From Asterochloris sp. CNOR1 (taxonomy: Eukaryota > Chlorophyta > Trebouxiophyceae > Trebouxiales > Trebouxiaceae): DNA of 64,000 nucleotides. A model generated the notes under the pieces. The model had not been told where the DNA came from and did not search any database. It saw nothing but the letters and a program-made list of their open reading frames with translations. Below are positions 24,047-36,323 of this stretch, in pieces. The position numbers were made by a program, and so were the translations under genes. The DNA lies in contig OZ017746.1 of assembly GCA_963969365.1 (NCBI GenBank), forward strand, positions 806,001 through 870,000, given 5' to 3'. Each line of letters opens with the position of its first letter. The stretch's first letter is position 1.

Positions 24047-27000
24047 ATGTCGGCCAGGAAAGCTGCGGCCATGCCCACAGCGGATGGACCTGCCAGCAAG
24101 AAACCTAAGCTTGAAAAGGGCTTGTACACAGCCCATTCAGGTCTGGAAAGTGCTTTCAGCCCTTCAAAGGCTCTCAGCCTGCCAGATGTTCATCTTTTGC
24201 CCTCCATGCAGTTTGCCTGGTCCTGGACTATGGCTCCCAGTACACTCAGCTAATTGCCCGCCGCATCCGCGAGAACAATGTGTACTCTATGCTGCTGCCT
24301 GGGGACACTGAGCTGGTAAGACACACAGTGACCGTTGACTCCAATCAGCCTGGAGCTTGTTACCAAACGAAGCTGCTCATGCCGGCTGCTGGCTGGACCA
24401 CATCCAAGGGGAGACAGCAAGCTTGGGACAGGCTATGCTGTGCACATGTTTGCTCACATTGAGCTGCAGAATACCATCTGTACCATGGACCGCTTGCATG
24501 CTGCAGGATCGAATCAAGGCTGCCAGCCCCAAAGCCATCATTCTTTCTGGCGGCCCCAACTCAGTGCACATTGAGGGTGCACCCCGTCTCCCAGAGGACT
24601 TCTTTGAGTACGTGGACAGCCAGAAGATCCCTGTGCTGGGCATCTGTTATGGCATGCAGCTGCTGGTGCACGAGCTGGGAGGCAAGGTCAAGACTGCGAC
24701 AGGTCAGCCCCATGCACAGCTCCCACCCTGCAGAAGCAGCACGGCATGGCTGTACTCGCTACCCTGGAGCTGAGGCCTGCCTGGAGGCAGCCATACTCTG
24801 CTTATGTGTTCATTTGGCACACAGGCCCGTCTCTCTCATGCCCCACGGCTGCAGCAGGCAGGCCAGCCTTGCACGCTCCACAGGATCCTGCCAGCTTGGT
24901 GTCAGGCCTGACTTGCCATGTTGCTGTGCAGATGGAGGGGAGTATGGCCAGATGGCCATCCGCACCACAGGGAACAGCGACTTGTATAGCTACACAGCTG
25001 GCGACCATCACGTGCACAAGGAGACGGTGTGGATGAGTCATGGGGACAGCGCTGAGCGGCTGCCGGATGGCTTTGCGCCAGTGGCCACCAGCGAGCAGGT
25101 GGAGACTGAGCCTGCTCTGTCAGCAGCCGCACTGCAACTGGCATCTATCTCTTCTCTGCCCTGCAACCAGCAGTCTGCACTGCAAGCTAGCCCGCAGCAA
25201 GGTGTGCCTGCGGTCATAGACAGAGGCCTTCAAGCAGGGCTTCAAGCTGCCCACCTGTCCTACACAGACTTGATCTCCATGCAGCAGTGAACCACCATCA
25301 GTGCATGACGTGCCCCAAATTTTTGTCAAGCCTTGCATTCCATGCAGGCTGTCACAGTGAGACCAGGCAGCAATTGCATAGCAGCACATGAGTGCCTTTG
25401 ACATCCCCTATGCAGGGTGCCGTCGTGGCTTGCGAGAACCAGTTGCGGCGCATGTATGGCCTCCAGTATCACCCCGAGGTGCGGCACACAGAGCGCGGCA
25501 TGGAGACGCTCAAGCACTTCCTGTTCAAATTGGCAGGGATCTCTGCAGACTGGAAGATTGAGAACATTCTGGAGGAGGAGATGGAGAAGATTCGGCGGCA
25601 GGTGAGCAGCACCCGAGCTGTAGCTCTTACACTCGGGCTGTTCCTCTTGAGGCTGGTAGCGTAAGCGCTTGCCAGGCCAGCATTATGTGCTGTTGATTTT
25701 GAGGCTGGGAACAGCAATCCATGCTGGCTGCATTGTGGCAGGCTCAAGAGCCACACAGGGGAAAGCTGCAAAGCGGGTAAGCGCATCTGACATAGGTTCT
25801 GCAAAAATTTAGCTGCAGCAGAAAATTGGTAGGCAGATCAGGCGGGCCTAGAGCCTGCTGCTGCAACCTCTGGTGTGACCTGGGGGGCTGCTTGATCAAC
25901 ACATGTGAGTCGCTGACAGCAGTAACATGTCTTATACATGCTGCGCCCATGTGGAGCACTGAAGGAATCCCATGCATGCTGCACCAATGAGAGTTCACAG
26001 CCAAAAGGCCGCTTCCAGAAGTCGCTGAGCCTGCCCTTTGCCATCTCCCAGGGCCCCTTCAAAAGGGGCTTCCTGTCCTGCTTGCAATGCACAGGCTGCC
26101 CCTCTTCTGCACCTGCGTCATACACTTGCGTGAGGGCAGAGAGGGCTGCACTGCACCCCACTGGGAGGGCAGGGCAGGATCATGACTCATGTCATCGTCT
26201 GCAGGCTGTTGATGCCTCAGCAGCTGCTCTGTGCTGCTTCTGGTTCGTGCTACTGTCTGCAGGCTGCCAATTGACGCCTCGGCGGCTGCCACTTGCTGGC
26301 AGCTGTCAAAGTGGCGCAGCTCCCTGCTCACTGCCTCTGCCTGTTGCCGTACAGGTGGGGCCTGGAGACCACGTGATCTGCGCCCTCTCCGGCGGCGTGG
26401 ACAGCACAGTGGCTGCTACGCTGGTGCACAAGGTGCTGGGCGACCGCCTGCACTGTGTGTTTGTAGACAATGGCCTCCTGCGCTACAAGGTGAGAAGGGG
26501 GTGATGCCTGGGGATCTGCAGGATCTTGTGCGTCCCAGGAACACTGTTCGACACTTTCGGAGTGCACCTGGCACCCTGCCGGTGGTTGCCGCCGCCAGTG
26601 CTTGCCACCCAGCTGCACATCATTCTGCGGGATGGCACAATTATGCGAGTCTTCAGCTCCGTGAAGGTGCAGGTTACAGCCTGCCAACCCTCAGGCCTGG
26701 ACCACTGCAGGAGGCAGAGCGTGTGATGGAGACATTTGAGAAGCACCTGCACCTGCCAGTCACCAAGATTGACGACAGCAAGCGCATGCTGGCAAAGCTC
26801 AAGGTGAGCCTGCTCATGTGCTGCCCAGAGCAGCAAGCTGGCCGAGCAGTCTGAGACCATTCAAAACTCGGCAGCTGCCAAAATGATGATGAAGCCAGCC
26901 TGTGGCACTGCCGTCCCCAAGATTTCTTTCTTTTGTAGGGCCACCCAGGGCTGCTAGCCAGCACAACCCATCCTGCCGCCTCATGCAGCCTGCTGTCCAT

Positions 27001-28696
27001 GGTGCAGGGCAAGTCTGACCCTGAGGCCAAGCGCAAGTGCATTGGCGCTGGCTTCATCGAGGTGTTCAAGGACTTTGCAGCAGACCTGAAGGCCAAGGTG
27101 CAGCCTGCTCTGTGTGCGGCCGCCTCCTGACAATGCACAGCACCAAATGCCTGCCCACCTGCTGCTGTCAAGATGGGTTTCCTGCAGCTGTGCCTGATAT
27201 GGCAGGTCCGATGCACAGGCAGACCCCAGGAGCAGGTGGTCAGCAGCTCTGCAATCAGCAGCATGCACAGCACAGGTTCAGATGTCTGGGTTGCTATGCA
27301 GGGAAAGGTGGAGCCCAAGTTCCTGGTGCAGGGCACCCTGTATCCTGATGTGATAGAGTCCTGCCCGCCACCCGGCAGCGGGCAGAAGCACAGCCACACC
27401 ATCAAGTCTCACCACAACGTGGGCGGCCTGCCCAAGGACCTGCAGTTCTCCCTCATAGAGCCACTGCGGGAGCTGTTCAAGGTGCAGGCTTCAAGGCCCA
27501 GCTGCAGCAGAAATGTGCTCATGTTCATGTGGGCATGGTTGGGTGCAGCCAGCTACGAGCAAGCTTGCTCAATTCAGATACTGCAGCACAGCATGGGGTG
27601 CAACGTCAGGAACAAATGATAGCTTCTTGGACATATGACCAAGCTGCAGCACAGTGATGGGTGGGCAGCCGATCATAAGCATGGCCCCTGCTCTCCCAGA
27701 ACCTGAGCTTTGCCAGCCTGGTCCAGTCAGTGGCGTAACAATGATACCGAGGTGCAGTCATCCAACTGCAGGACGAGGTCAGGGCTCTGGGGCGCCTGCC
27801 ACAGCTCAATGTTCCTGAGGCCTTCATCCAGCGACACCCATTCCCAGGCAAGCCTTATTTGCTGGCACTTGCTAAGGTTTCAGCTGCTGGACTCCACCGT
27901 ATGCATCACACAGCTGCAGTGTAGATGTCCTACGTGGTGCTGCATGAGCGCATCCGCTCCCAGCCTATGCCATGTTCAGCCTGACAGGATGCCCTCCACG
28001 CCTGTAAGTTGGTGCTGCAGGCCCCAGCCTGACTAGGTGCTTTATCAAACAGATGCCCCCCAATATTGTGCTGCAGGGCCTGGTTTGGCTGTGCGTGTGT
28101 TGGGGGACGTGACACAGGGGGATGCCCTGGATGTGCTGCGTCAGGTGGACGAGGTGTACATCCAGTCCATAAGGGATCATGGCCTGTACGACAAGATCTG
28201 GCAGGCTTTTGCAGTCTTCCTCCCTGTCAGGTGGGTTAGCTGCTGGACAGCAGTGTGCAGGGGAATCAGTGTTGCATTTCAGCTGCTCATGTGGGCAGTG
28301 AGCTTTGCAAAAGTTCCTGCCTGCCCTGCCTCACCATGTGTCTGGTCGCCAGGCTGGCTCCATTTGCATCTCTTGTCAAGGTGCTCAGGGTGAGACCAGT
28401 GCACATCTGCACATGCAGGTCTGTTGGGGTGCAAGGCGACCAGAGGACGCACAGCCATGTGGTTGCCCTCAGAGCAGTGACCAGCCATGATGGCATGACT
28501 GCAGATTGGTACCCCTTTGAGCCAGCCTTCCTGCGAGCTGTCTCTACACGCATTTGCAACACAGTCAGATCTGTCAACAGGGTTGTCTACGACATCACCA
28601 GCAAACCACCAAGTGGGTTGGGCTTCTTCATTGCTCTGTTGGTCACATATGTTGCTGAGCCATGCCGTGCCTGCAGGTACCATTGAGTGGGAATGA
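24047..28696 (+). CDS. GMPS: GMP synthase (glutamine-hydrolysing)
   Basis: GMP synthase converts XMP to GMP using glutamine and ATP in purine biosynthesis. Thirteen exons are fully phased and give 562 residues: 24047-24140, 24212-24315, 24507-24702, 24932-25098, 25416-25601, 26355-26489, 26711-26803, 27008-27097, 27302-27481, 27772-27847, 28077-28230, 28419-28612, 28677-28696. The amidotransferase domain shows [19 protein letters not shown], the nucleophile Cys in [12 protein letters not shown], and His-Glu in [11 protein letters not shown]. The ATP-pyrophosphatase domain shows the P-loop [12 protein letters not shown]. The dimerisation domain shows [27 protein letters not shown] and the C-terminal KPPSTIEWE. 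A basic 30-residue leader precedes the first domain. The intron after 27847 is GC-AG (G|GCAAGC); reading it this way is required to restore HPFPGPGL. Start: first ATG at 24047; a second in-frame ATG lies at 24071. Confidence 0.97.
26200..26310. repeat. Degenerate tandem duplication in GMPS intron 5
   Basis: Two copies of about 60-65 nt begin GTCTGCAGGCTG and continue through TGATGCCTCAGCAGCTGC / TGACGCCTCGGCGGCTGC. They lie in the 753-nt intron 25602-26354. Confidence 0.55.
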
Positions 28697-28989
28697 GCGC
28701 TTAGCACCCTGAATGTTTTGAAGTCTGATGCAATGTTAGTTAAGCTGAATATAGAAGTCAAGTAGAACCGCCCTTTCAATTTTGCCAAGATCATCAAGTT
28801 GCACTCCCAAACCGCCCAGTGACACCCAGAGCTAGCTCAACACTACTACTACAGGTGGGTGCAGCCATGTTGGGGACACCGGCGGCGGTTTAGGTGCCAC
28901 GTCTCAGTACAGCCCAATCCGTGCTTCCATTGGGGCGGCTGCTTCAAGGCTTCCTCCTTCCTGCAGATCTTGAGATCACAGGTGTAACC
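28697..28989. other. GMPS-MetE intergenic spacer
   Basis: Only 293 nt separate the GMPS stop from the MetE start on the same strand, so the 3' UTR of one and the promoter of the other are packed together. A CTGCAG acceptor 16 nt before the MetE ATG hints at a leader intron in the MetE 5' UTR. Confidence 0.45.
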
Positions 28990-31900
28990 ATGACTATCAC
29001 CTCCAGCACCATCGGGTTCCCCAGAATAGGGCCCAACAGGGAGATGAAGAAGGCTCTGGAGAGGTAAGGTCTGAACATTTTGAGCAGCAGGTCGCACAGA
29101 GATTCCTTGATGCCCCATTCTGACATGTAATTGCCTTGGCTGTGCAGCTACTGGAAGGGCCAGTCCAGCCTTGAGGACCTCATGAAGGTGTCAGTGCAGA
29201 CAGATGCGCAGGCATGGAAGGTCCAGGCTGATGCAGGTCAGGCCGCCACATTCGATTATGGCCCCTGCTGCATCATTACATTGTGTTGCCTGCTGCGTCC
29301 ATGCCATCAAGCGGTGCAACAGCTGCAAACAAGGCTTGTGGCGCCTGTCACTGTATCCAGCTGGTTGTTCAAGTGCTTCAAGCCCACCTTTGGGTCCAGA
29401 TGTCGCCACACGCCTCCTTTCTGCTGATCATTGACCCCTAAATTACGGCTCCTGCAGGCATCAAGCTTGTGGGCTTGGACGGCACATTGTACGACCAGAC
29501 CCTGGACTTCCTGTTCTACCTGGGCCTGGTGCCCAAGCGCTTCCAGCACCTATCTGGCTATGAGAAGTACTTTGCCATGGCTCGTGGTGGGTCAGAGGGC
29601 TGTTCATAGATCTGGGTATTTCTGGATGTTGAAGGCGATAGCTTGCATGTTTGGTGAAATTTGATTCCCTTTTCCCTACATTTGCAGTGCCTGTGCACTA
29701 GTCTGCACTGCCTGCAGTTCAGTCTATACGAGCCAGCTCTGCCCTGCCTGCAGCAGCATTGCACCTTGCTACCAGCTGTGCCTGTGCCTGCACCTGCACT
29801 GGGTGCCTGCAGGTGCTGAGGGTGCCGTTGCCCTGGACATGTCCAAGTTCTTTGACACCAACTACCACTACATGGTGCCCGAGCTGGACAGCAGCTCCCA
29901 GCCCAAGGCTGACTTCAAGCTGCTGCTGGACAAGGTAGACAAAACAAAGTGCCAGCAGGGGAGGCATGATGAAGGGGGGAGATTGGGTGCCCTGTGCCTT
30001 TTGCTTTGCAACCCCACTGCTTCAGCTTCTGCTGGCAGCAGCCAGGTCCTGAGCGCCTGGATCCCTGTCAAAGCCATCATGGGCACAGAGGCCTCCTGGC
30101 TGTTGTGCAAGCAGTCAGGCCTGGCTCCTGGGTCCCTCCCATCTTCCTGGGAATCTAGCTCAATTGGTAGAGCGGCTGCGCACCTCGTGCCAGCAGGCTA
30201 GGAGTTCGAGTCTCCTGTGACCCATTGGCACCTCCAGGGGATCCAGGCGCCAGGCTTGCTGCCTGCACGCGCTTGAGCCATCTGCTGATTTCCCTTGCGA
30301 GCCCGCTGACAGATCCTGCTTTCGCAATCCACAGTGCACAGGTCCTGTGGGAGACCTCGACGCGGGTGTTGAGCTTGCTGTTGCAGCCCCAAGCCTGCCC
30401 TGCGGCCCAGCTTATATGCAAGCATGCCTGCACCAGAGCACGTTTGTGTCAGCAGGAGGGGCTTGCTGCAGTCCCATGCCCACTTTGTAGGCTCAGCTGG
30501 CTCAAGTGTCCTGTGTGCCCCCATCAGAGCATGCTGCAGTGCCTGGGCCGTGCTGCAGCTGCTGAGATCTGTCGTGCAAGCCCACTCGCTTGTCTCCTTG
30601 CCCTTTCACACCCTCTTCTGAGGGCTTTGGGCCCTGCCTATGTGGCCGCACTTGTTGACTGAGCTGCCCTGCTGCTATCTGTGCCTAACAGGTCAAGCGT
30701 GGGCAGGAGGCTGTGGGCAAGGACAAGGCTGTGCCCATCGTGATAGGTAAGCAGGCAGCAAGCATGACTGCAGGCAAACTTCACCCTAGACTTGCGCACA
30801 GGGAGCGCTGTGACCCAGGATAGATTCATCGGTATCTGCCTGATCATGGCATCATGTTGGCATGTCCTGCACTGCACCTACACACTTTGCAGTGACCGGT
30901 GAGGGGCAGCCTGGTTTGTGCTGTATGCTCTGGGATGGATTTGTTTAGAGCAGGCTAGATCTGGCCAGCTAGTCCAAGGCTGCTGAGTGCTCCCTTGCCT
31001 TTTGGGGTTGATAGAGCACTGCACTACTCTGGCAGGCTGGGCGGTGTTCAGTTAGTGAAACACTGTACTGCCCCCTGGACCTCCCTCACAGCAGCAAACG
31101 CTGTCACGCCCTGATGGCAAATAAACATGGCTTGTGCTTCCCCCAGCAGACCAAACATCGTTTTGGGCATGGCTGTGCGCCCTTATATGTACATTGTGCT
31201 CAACCTGGCCGTTGTCATGCAGTGCATCCCTCTGCTGCCCTGCAGGCCCCAACACTGTGGTTGGGCTGGCTGTGCGCAAGGGCATCTCCCGCAGCGACCT
31301 GGTGGCCCGCCTGGTGCCCGCCTATGTGGACCTGCTGCAGCAGCTGAAGGGCATGGGCGTGCCCGAGGTGCAGATGCACGAGCCCATCCTGACCAGCGCC
31401 GACGCTGCTGAGCTGCAGAAGGACTTTGAGTCCAGCTATGCCAAGCTGGCAGAGGTGGGGGTCCCCCTCAACCTGGTGACCTACTATGACGACATCGGCA
31501 GCGCCTACAGCTTTGTCACCAAGTGAGTTCACCTGGATCACCATATGAGACTTCGGTGCTGATCTGCCACCAGTGAGCTGGGCTTCCTCATCATGACTCA
31601 CACTATGTGCCAGCTGCATCGTCGTGGAGCAGACAGCAGACATGCTGTCAATGCTGCCCCAGCAGCTCCTAGCCAGCGGTTTGCCCAGGCTGCTGCACCT
31701 CCCAACACATCATTGCACCTAAACAAGGCATTGCCTGGCCATGTTTGAGCCTCAGCACCTGCCCCGCTGTCCCTGCAGGCTGCCAGTGCAGGCCATCTCC
31801 CTGGACTTCCTGGGCGTCCCTGGCTCTGCCCTTGGCTGCAAGACTGCGGACCTGATCAAGCAGCACGGCTTCCCCAAGGACAAGCGCTTGGGGGCTGGTG

Positions 31901-34900
31901 TGGTGGACGGACGCAGCGTGTACTCTGACGGCGCAGTACCCGCTGCCCTGGTGGCCTCCCTGCTCAAGCAGGCAAGTTCATGTGGTCTGCTGTCCTTGGT
32001 CCCATTGACCCAGCCAGGGTCCTGTTGGTGCTCCTGAGCTTATGCTGCCTTGGGTGACCTCGCTGCTGAAGCAGGCAAGTCAGTTCGCAAGGTCAGCCCC
32101 AGATGTGCAGCAGCAGTGCACATCAGCTGCCTGCTGGTGCAATCAGGCCTGAAGGCTTCACTGCATTCACCACTGCCTAGTCAACATGAAGCCACCACTG
32201 AGGCAGTCCAGTTCTGCTTGGGCCGTATGCAATGCAGTGGCGCCTAGCTTGAGTGTGCAGCCCGTTGGTGCTTCAGTAGGTCATTTTTTGCACTATCTGC
32301 CTTGCCGGTCAGACATGTCTCATCTGACGTCCGTTTGCTGCCACCTGCAGGGCATCTCCAATGTGTCGGTGCAGTCCAGCGTGTCGCTGCAGCACCTGCC
32401 CTATGACGTGAAGCTGGAGAAGAAGCTGCCCTCTGAGATTGAGAGCCGCCTGTCCTTTGCCACCCAGAAGCTGAAGGAGATTGTGGATGCGGCTGCCCAG
32501 GCCCCAAAGCTGAAGGATGAGGACATAAAGGCTGCCCTGCCTGTCTGTGAGTCCTGTCCGCAGAACACACGTTCTTGGTGGCCGTTAGATGGGTAGATCA
32601 GGAGGCTAGGGTTTGTCTGTCCTGTCTGTGGGGCCTGTGTCACAGCAGGTGCCCACTGGGCACCTGCCGTATGCCCCTGAGAACCCAATGGCTTGCCTGC
32701 TGTGAGTGCTGAGCAGTGCAGCCGGCTGTCTGGGGGTGCCAGTTTGCAAGCACTGCACAGCATAGGAAAGCTTTGACCGGCAATGTGCAAGTCATATGCA
32801 CCTCAGCCTCCACTCTGAGGTCCCTTTGTCTGTGACGCAGCAGGCGGCATGACTCAGCAGGCTGTCCTGTGGCACTTCATAACAGATGCAGCAGCCGCAT
32901 TCCCACCCGCCACCAGTCTCATTTGCGCTGGGACCAGTCAGCTCACGTCCTGTGTTCTCGCAGAGTCTGACGCTAACGCTGCTCTCTTCTCACCCTGCAG
33001 CTGACCCTGAGATCAAGATGGACCGTGGCCTGTTCAACAGGCCGGAGGACTTCAAGACCCGCCGCCCCAAGCAGATTAAGACCCCCCCCTTCCCCACCAC
33101 CTCCATCGGCTCTTTCCCCCAGACAGCAGGTGAATTCTTTGGTGGCTTTGAAAAGTGGCTTGGTCAGCATTTCATGTGGTTCAGCGGGCAAAAGCCTCAG
33201 AAGGGCCAAGTGCAAAGCATGCCTGCGGTGTTCATAGCTGTGCCTGTCCTGTGTGCTGAGGCAGTAGCAACCCATTGCAGCAAGAAGCAGATGCTGCGAC
33301 TGGCCGGTCTGAAGTACAATGCTGCCCTTCATGTCATCACAAATGGCAGCTGGTCGTGCAGAGATCAGGCGGGCACGTCTGCAACACAAGAAGGGGCAGC
33401 TGTCTGATGAGGACTATGAGAAGCAGGTGAGGGTGCTGTGCAGTCTGCGCTTGCAATGCAGCCTACACTGAGCAGCTCTGGTCTACGCTTATGCCTGCCA
33501 GGCGGCTGCATGTGAGCATGGGCTGGGTCTATGGCCGGCAGCGAGCATGCTGCTTGTGAAGACAGATGGCACCCTGCACAGCCACCTGTTTGCCCTGTGC
33601 ATGTTTCACAGCCACATTGATGCCTTGTGTGTGCGCTCTTGGTAGTGGCTGTTTCTGAGCTAAGGAGGCCGTCAGTGAAGGGGTTCCTCTGCTGCAGGTG
33701 AATGAGTACATGAAGTACGCCATCAGCGAGCAGGAGCGCATTGGTGTGGATGTCTTGGTGCACGGCGAGCCCGAGCGCTCTGACATGTGAGCAAGCCTGG
33801 CTACCACATTGAGTTCTGTTCTTGGGTGCATGGTAATACTATTGCATTCAGCCCCTGCCTGTCTTTCATGTTTTGAGGCCAGGCAGCACGTTATAACCTG
33901 CCAATGCCACAGGCTTGCCACGATTGGGGTTGGTCTGTGCATTGGGTTACCATGAAACACCTGGTACGGTCCATGTTGGGGCCATTGTCAGGCAGTCCTC
34001 AGTCTGCATGGCAATCCTCCCTGCCCCACTGTACAGCAGCCATTGAAAGCCCACTTGCCACCCATCCTGCAGGGTGGAGTACTTTGGCCAGAAGCTGAAG
34101 GGCTTCTGCTTCACAGAGGCTGGGTGGGTGCAGAGCTACGGCTCCCGCTACGTGCGTCCCCCCATCATCTACGCTGATGTCAGCCGCCCCGCGGCCATGA
34201 CCGTCAAGGAGTTCAAGGTGGCCCAGAGCCTGACGCAGAAGCCCGTCAAGGGCATGCTCACAGGTGGGAGACCTGTCATGATCTGGGCTCATTGCTCATG
34301 CTTGTGTGATGCTCTAGCCACTGTTGCAGCCTGGTTGACAGAGGGGCCTGGGCAGAGCAGCTTGCTTTGCTGCTGCCTGCTGACACTCCCTGTCACCCCT
34401 TCAGGCCCTGTGACCATTCTGAACTGGTCGTTCCCTCGCAAGGACCTGTCCCGCCAGGCGCAGGCCTTCCAGCTGGCACAGGCGCTCAGGGAGGAGGTGG
34501 CGGACCTGGAAGCAGCAGGCTGCAGGGTCATCCAGGTGAGTTTTCTCTTTCTGCTCCATATATGGTGCAGGCCTGCAAAGTGTATGTGCCTGGATGCAGC
34601 CAGATGGACAGCTTGCACCTTTGTGGGATACAGCAGGGGGCTGCAGGATCATGGAGCCTGCAGCAATGTGCTGTTGTGAGCCGTGCAGAGCAACTCAAGT
34701 CTGGGCCAAGCGGCCTGTGGCCGGCTGTCTGCATGCGGGCTGTCGCGCAGCTCGCCAGCTGTGTTCCTCTGGCCACATGTACCTTGTCACAGCTCAGGCA
34801 CCACAAGTTTGAGGCGTACTCTGCATGCAGCTCTTCACAGTTTCAGTCGGCTATGGTGCAGGTGGACGAGCCCGCTCTGCGTGAGGGTCTGCCCCTGAAG

Positions 34901-36017
34901 CAGGAGAGGTGGAACAGCTACCTTAAGTGGGCTGTGGACTCCTTCCGCCTGGCCACTGCAGTTGCCAAGCCTGAGACGCAGCTGGTGTCCCACCTCTGCT
35001 ACTCCAGCTTCGAGGTGAGCAGGCTGCAGCACTGCAGGGGGCGCTGCATGCGAGCTTGGCTGTGTCAATGCAGGCTGGTGTAGGTGGTTTGTAGGAGCAG
35101 TGCCTCAATGTCATGTCTCATGCTGCAGCCGTGGGTAACCTATGTCAAGCTGTGCTAGTCTCCTGCCTGTCATTGTGCTGATTCTCAGTGCACGGTGGCA
35201 GCACACCAGCTCAATCACCAATTTCCAAGCAGCCTTCGGCAAGCCCCTGCTCACTTCCAGCAGCGCTAGGCAATGATTAACTGCAACTGGTCCGCCCTCC
35301 TGCAGGACATTCTGGAGGCCATTGACGGCCTGGATGCCGATGTGTTGACCATCGAGAACAGCCGCAGTGGCAACGAGATGCTGGTGGCGCTGGCCAAGTA
35401 CGGGTACAGCCGCGACCTGGGGCCAGGCGTGTACGACGTGCACTCCCCTGTTGTGCCCAGGTGAGCTCTAGCAACAGCTGTGTGTGAGAAGTGGCATGTG
35501 GGCTGCTCCAGTTGGTATTGAGCCCATGTCCAGCTCTGTCGCTTCTGCTGCTTTGGCCAAGCTGCCAGAACGACCCAGTGAAAGGATACTGATGATACCT
35601 ACAGCAGCCTCTACTCTCGCTGGCTTCAAATCCTACCAGTGCGTGCCCCTGGCTGGTGGGTTTTGCTGTGGGCGGCTTCACACCATTGGCTGACATGCAG
35701 TGCTCTGCCCCTGCTGCAGCGTGGACTTCATTGTGACGAAGCTGAAGTCCTATGTGGACAGTGGCATCCTGGGCGGCAACGCCGACCGCATCTGGGTATG
35801 CTCACTGCCAGCCCGCCTGCTCTGCTGGCTGATGAGCTGCGTCAGTTGTAGCTGCATGACAGTGAAACTTGCACCGGCTGCTGATTGGCCCCTCTTCTAC
35901 CATGTGCAGGCCAACCCCGACTGCGGGCTGAAGACCAGGGACTGGAAGGAGGTCATTCCCTCCATGGACAACATGGTCAAGGCTGCCGCAAGCATGCGGA
36001 ATGGCGCCAAGGCATAA
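28990..36017 (+). CDS. METE: Cobalamin-independent methionine synthase
   Basis: MetE transfers a methyl group from 5-methyltetrahydrofolate polyglutamate to homocysteine without vitamin B12. Seventeen phased exons give 743 residues: 28990-29063, 29148-29236, 29458-29586, 29813-29934, 30692-30746, 31246-31522, 31779-31971, 32351-32546, 33001-33129, 33362-33426, 33698-33786, 34073-34263, 34405-34535, 34862-35014, 35306-35460, 35720-35795, 35910-36017. The N-terminal barrel starts [20 protein letters not shown]. The C-terminal catalytic barrel starts [11 protein letters not shown] and includes [11 protein letters not shown]. The zinc site is intact: HLCYSSFED (His, Cys), ENSRSGNE (Glu) and [10 protein letters not shown] (Cys). 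Length is close to the family norm of about 755-765. The intron after 31971 is GC-AG (CAG|GCAAGT). Intron 4 (29935-30691) holds a tRNA-like sequence. Presence of MetE implies the alga need not depend on external B12 for methionine. Confidence 0.97.
30149..30224 (+). tRNA. tRNA-like sequence inside MetE intron 4 (possibly a decayed tRNA)
   Basis: Both internal promoter boxes are textbook: the A box TAGCTCAATTGG in a perfect GCTC/GAGC D-stem, and the B box GTTCGAGTC in a perfect AGGAG/CTCCT T-stem with a 7-nt loop. The acceptor stem (GGGAATC against GTGACCC) has three mismatches. The anticodon arm is about 3 nt longer than normal and does not form a 5-bp stem with a 7-nt loop; GCTG/CAGC and GCAC/GTGC pairings are possible instead. 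So I cannot assign an anticodon. It could be a tRNA pseudogene, a tRNA with an unusual or intron-like anticodon arm, or a tRNA-derived insertion. It lies on the same strand as the host gene. Confidence 0.45.
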
Positions 36018-36323
36018 GCATCATAGACCACCATATGTCTGTGCAAACCTTCTCCAATGCGACTCCCTTCGTTCCAGTGTGAAAATTGAGTACTTTGTTC
36101 ATTCATGGAGTATATTTGAATGCGATTGCAGAAAAGGCCTCTTCAGGTTGTTGTAAGTCAGACACCGCAACTCATGCACAACCACTGCCTGCTGAGTGGG
36201 CAGGTCATCAAATCACTCCTGGTGACCAGGAGATCGACCACCACTGATCGGCAGGGAGGCGCTGACTCAACTTTGACCTATTTGAATTGAGGAAACCGCT
36301 GATCACTCGGTTCCCAAGCAACC
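36018..36323. other. MetE / beta-helix gene intergenic spacer
   Basis: 306 nt between a stop and the next start on the same strand. It contains the MetE 3' UTR, with a TGTAA near 36151 that resembles the chlorophyte polyadenylation signal, and the promoter of the secreted protein gene. I see nothing else. Confidence 0.45.
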
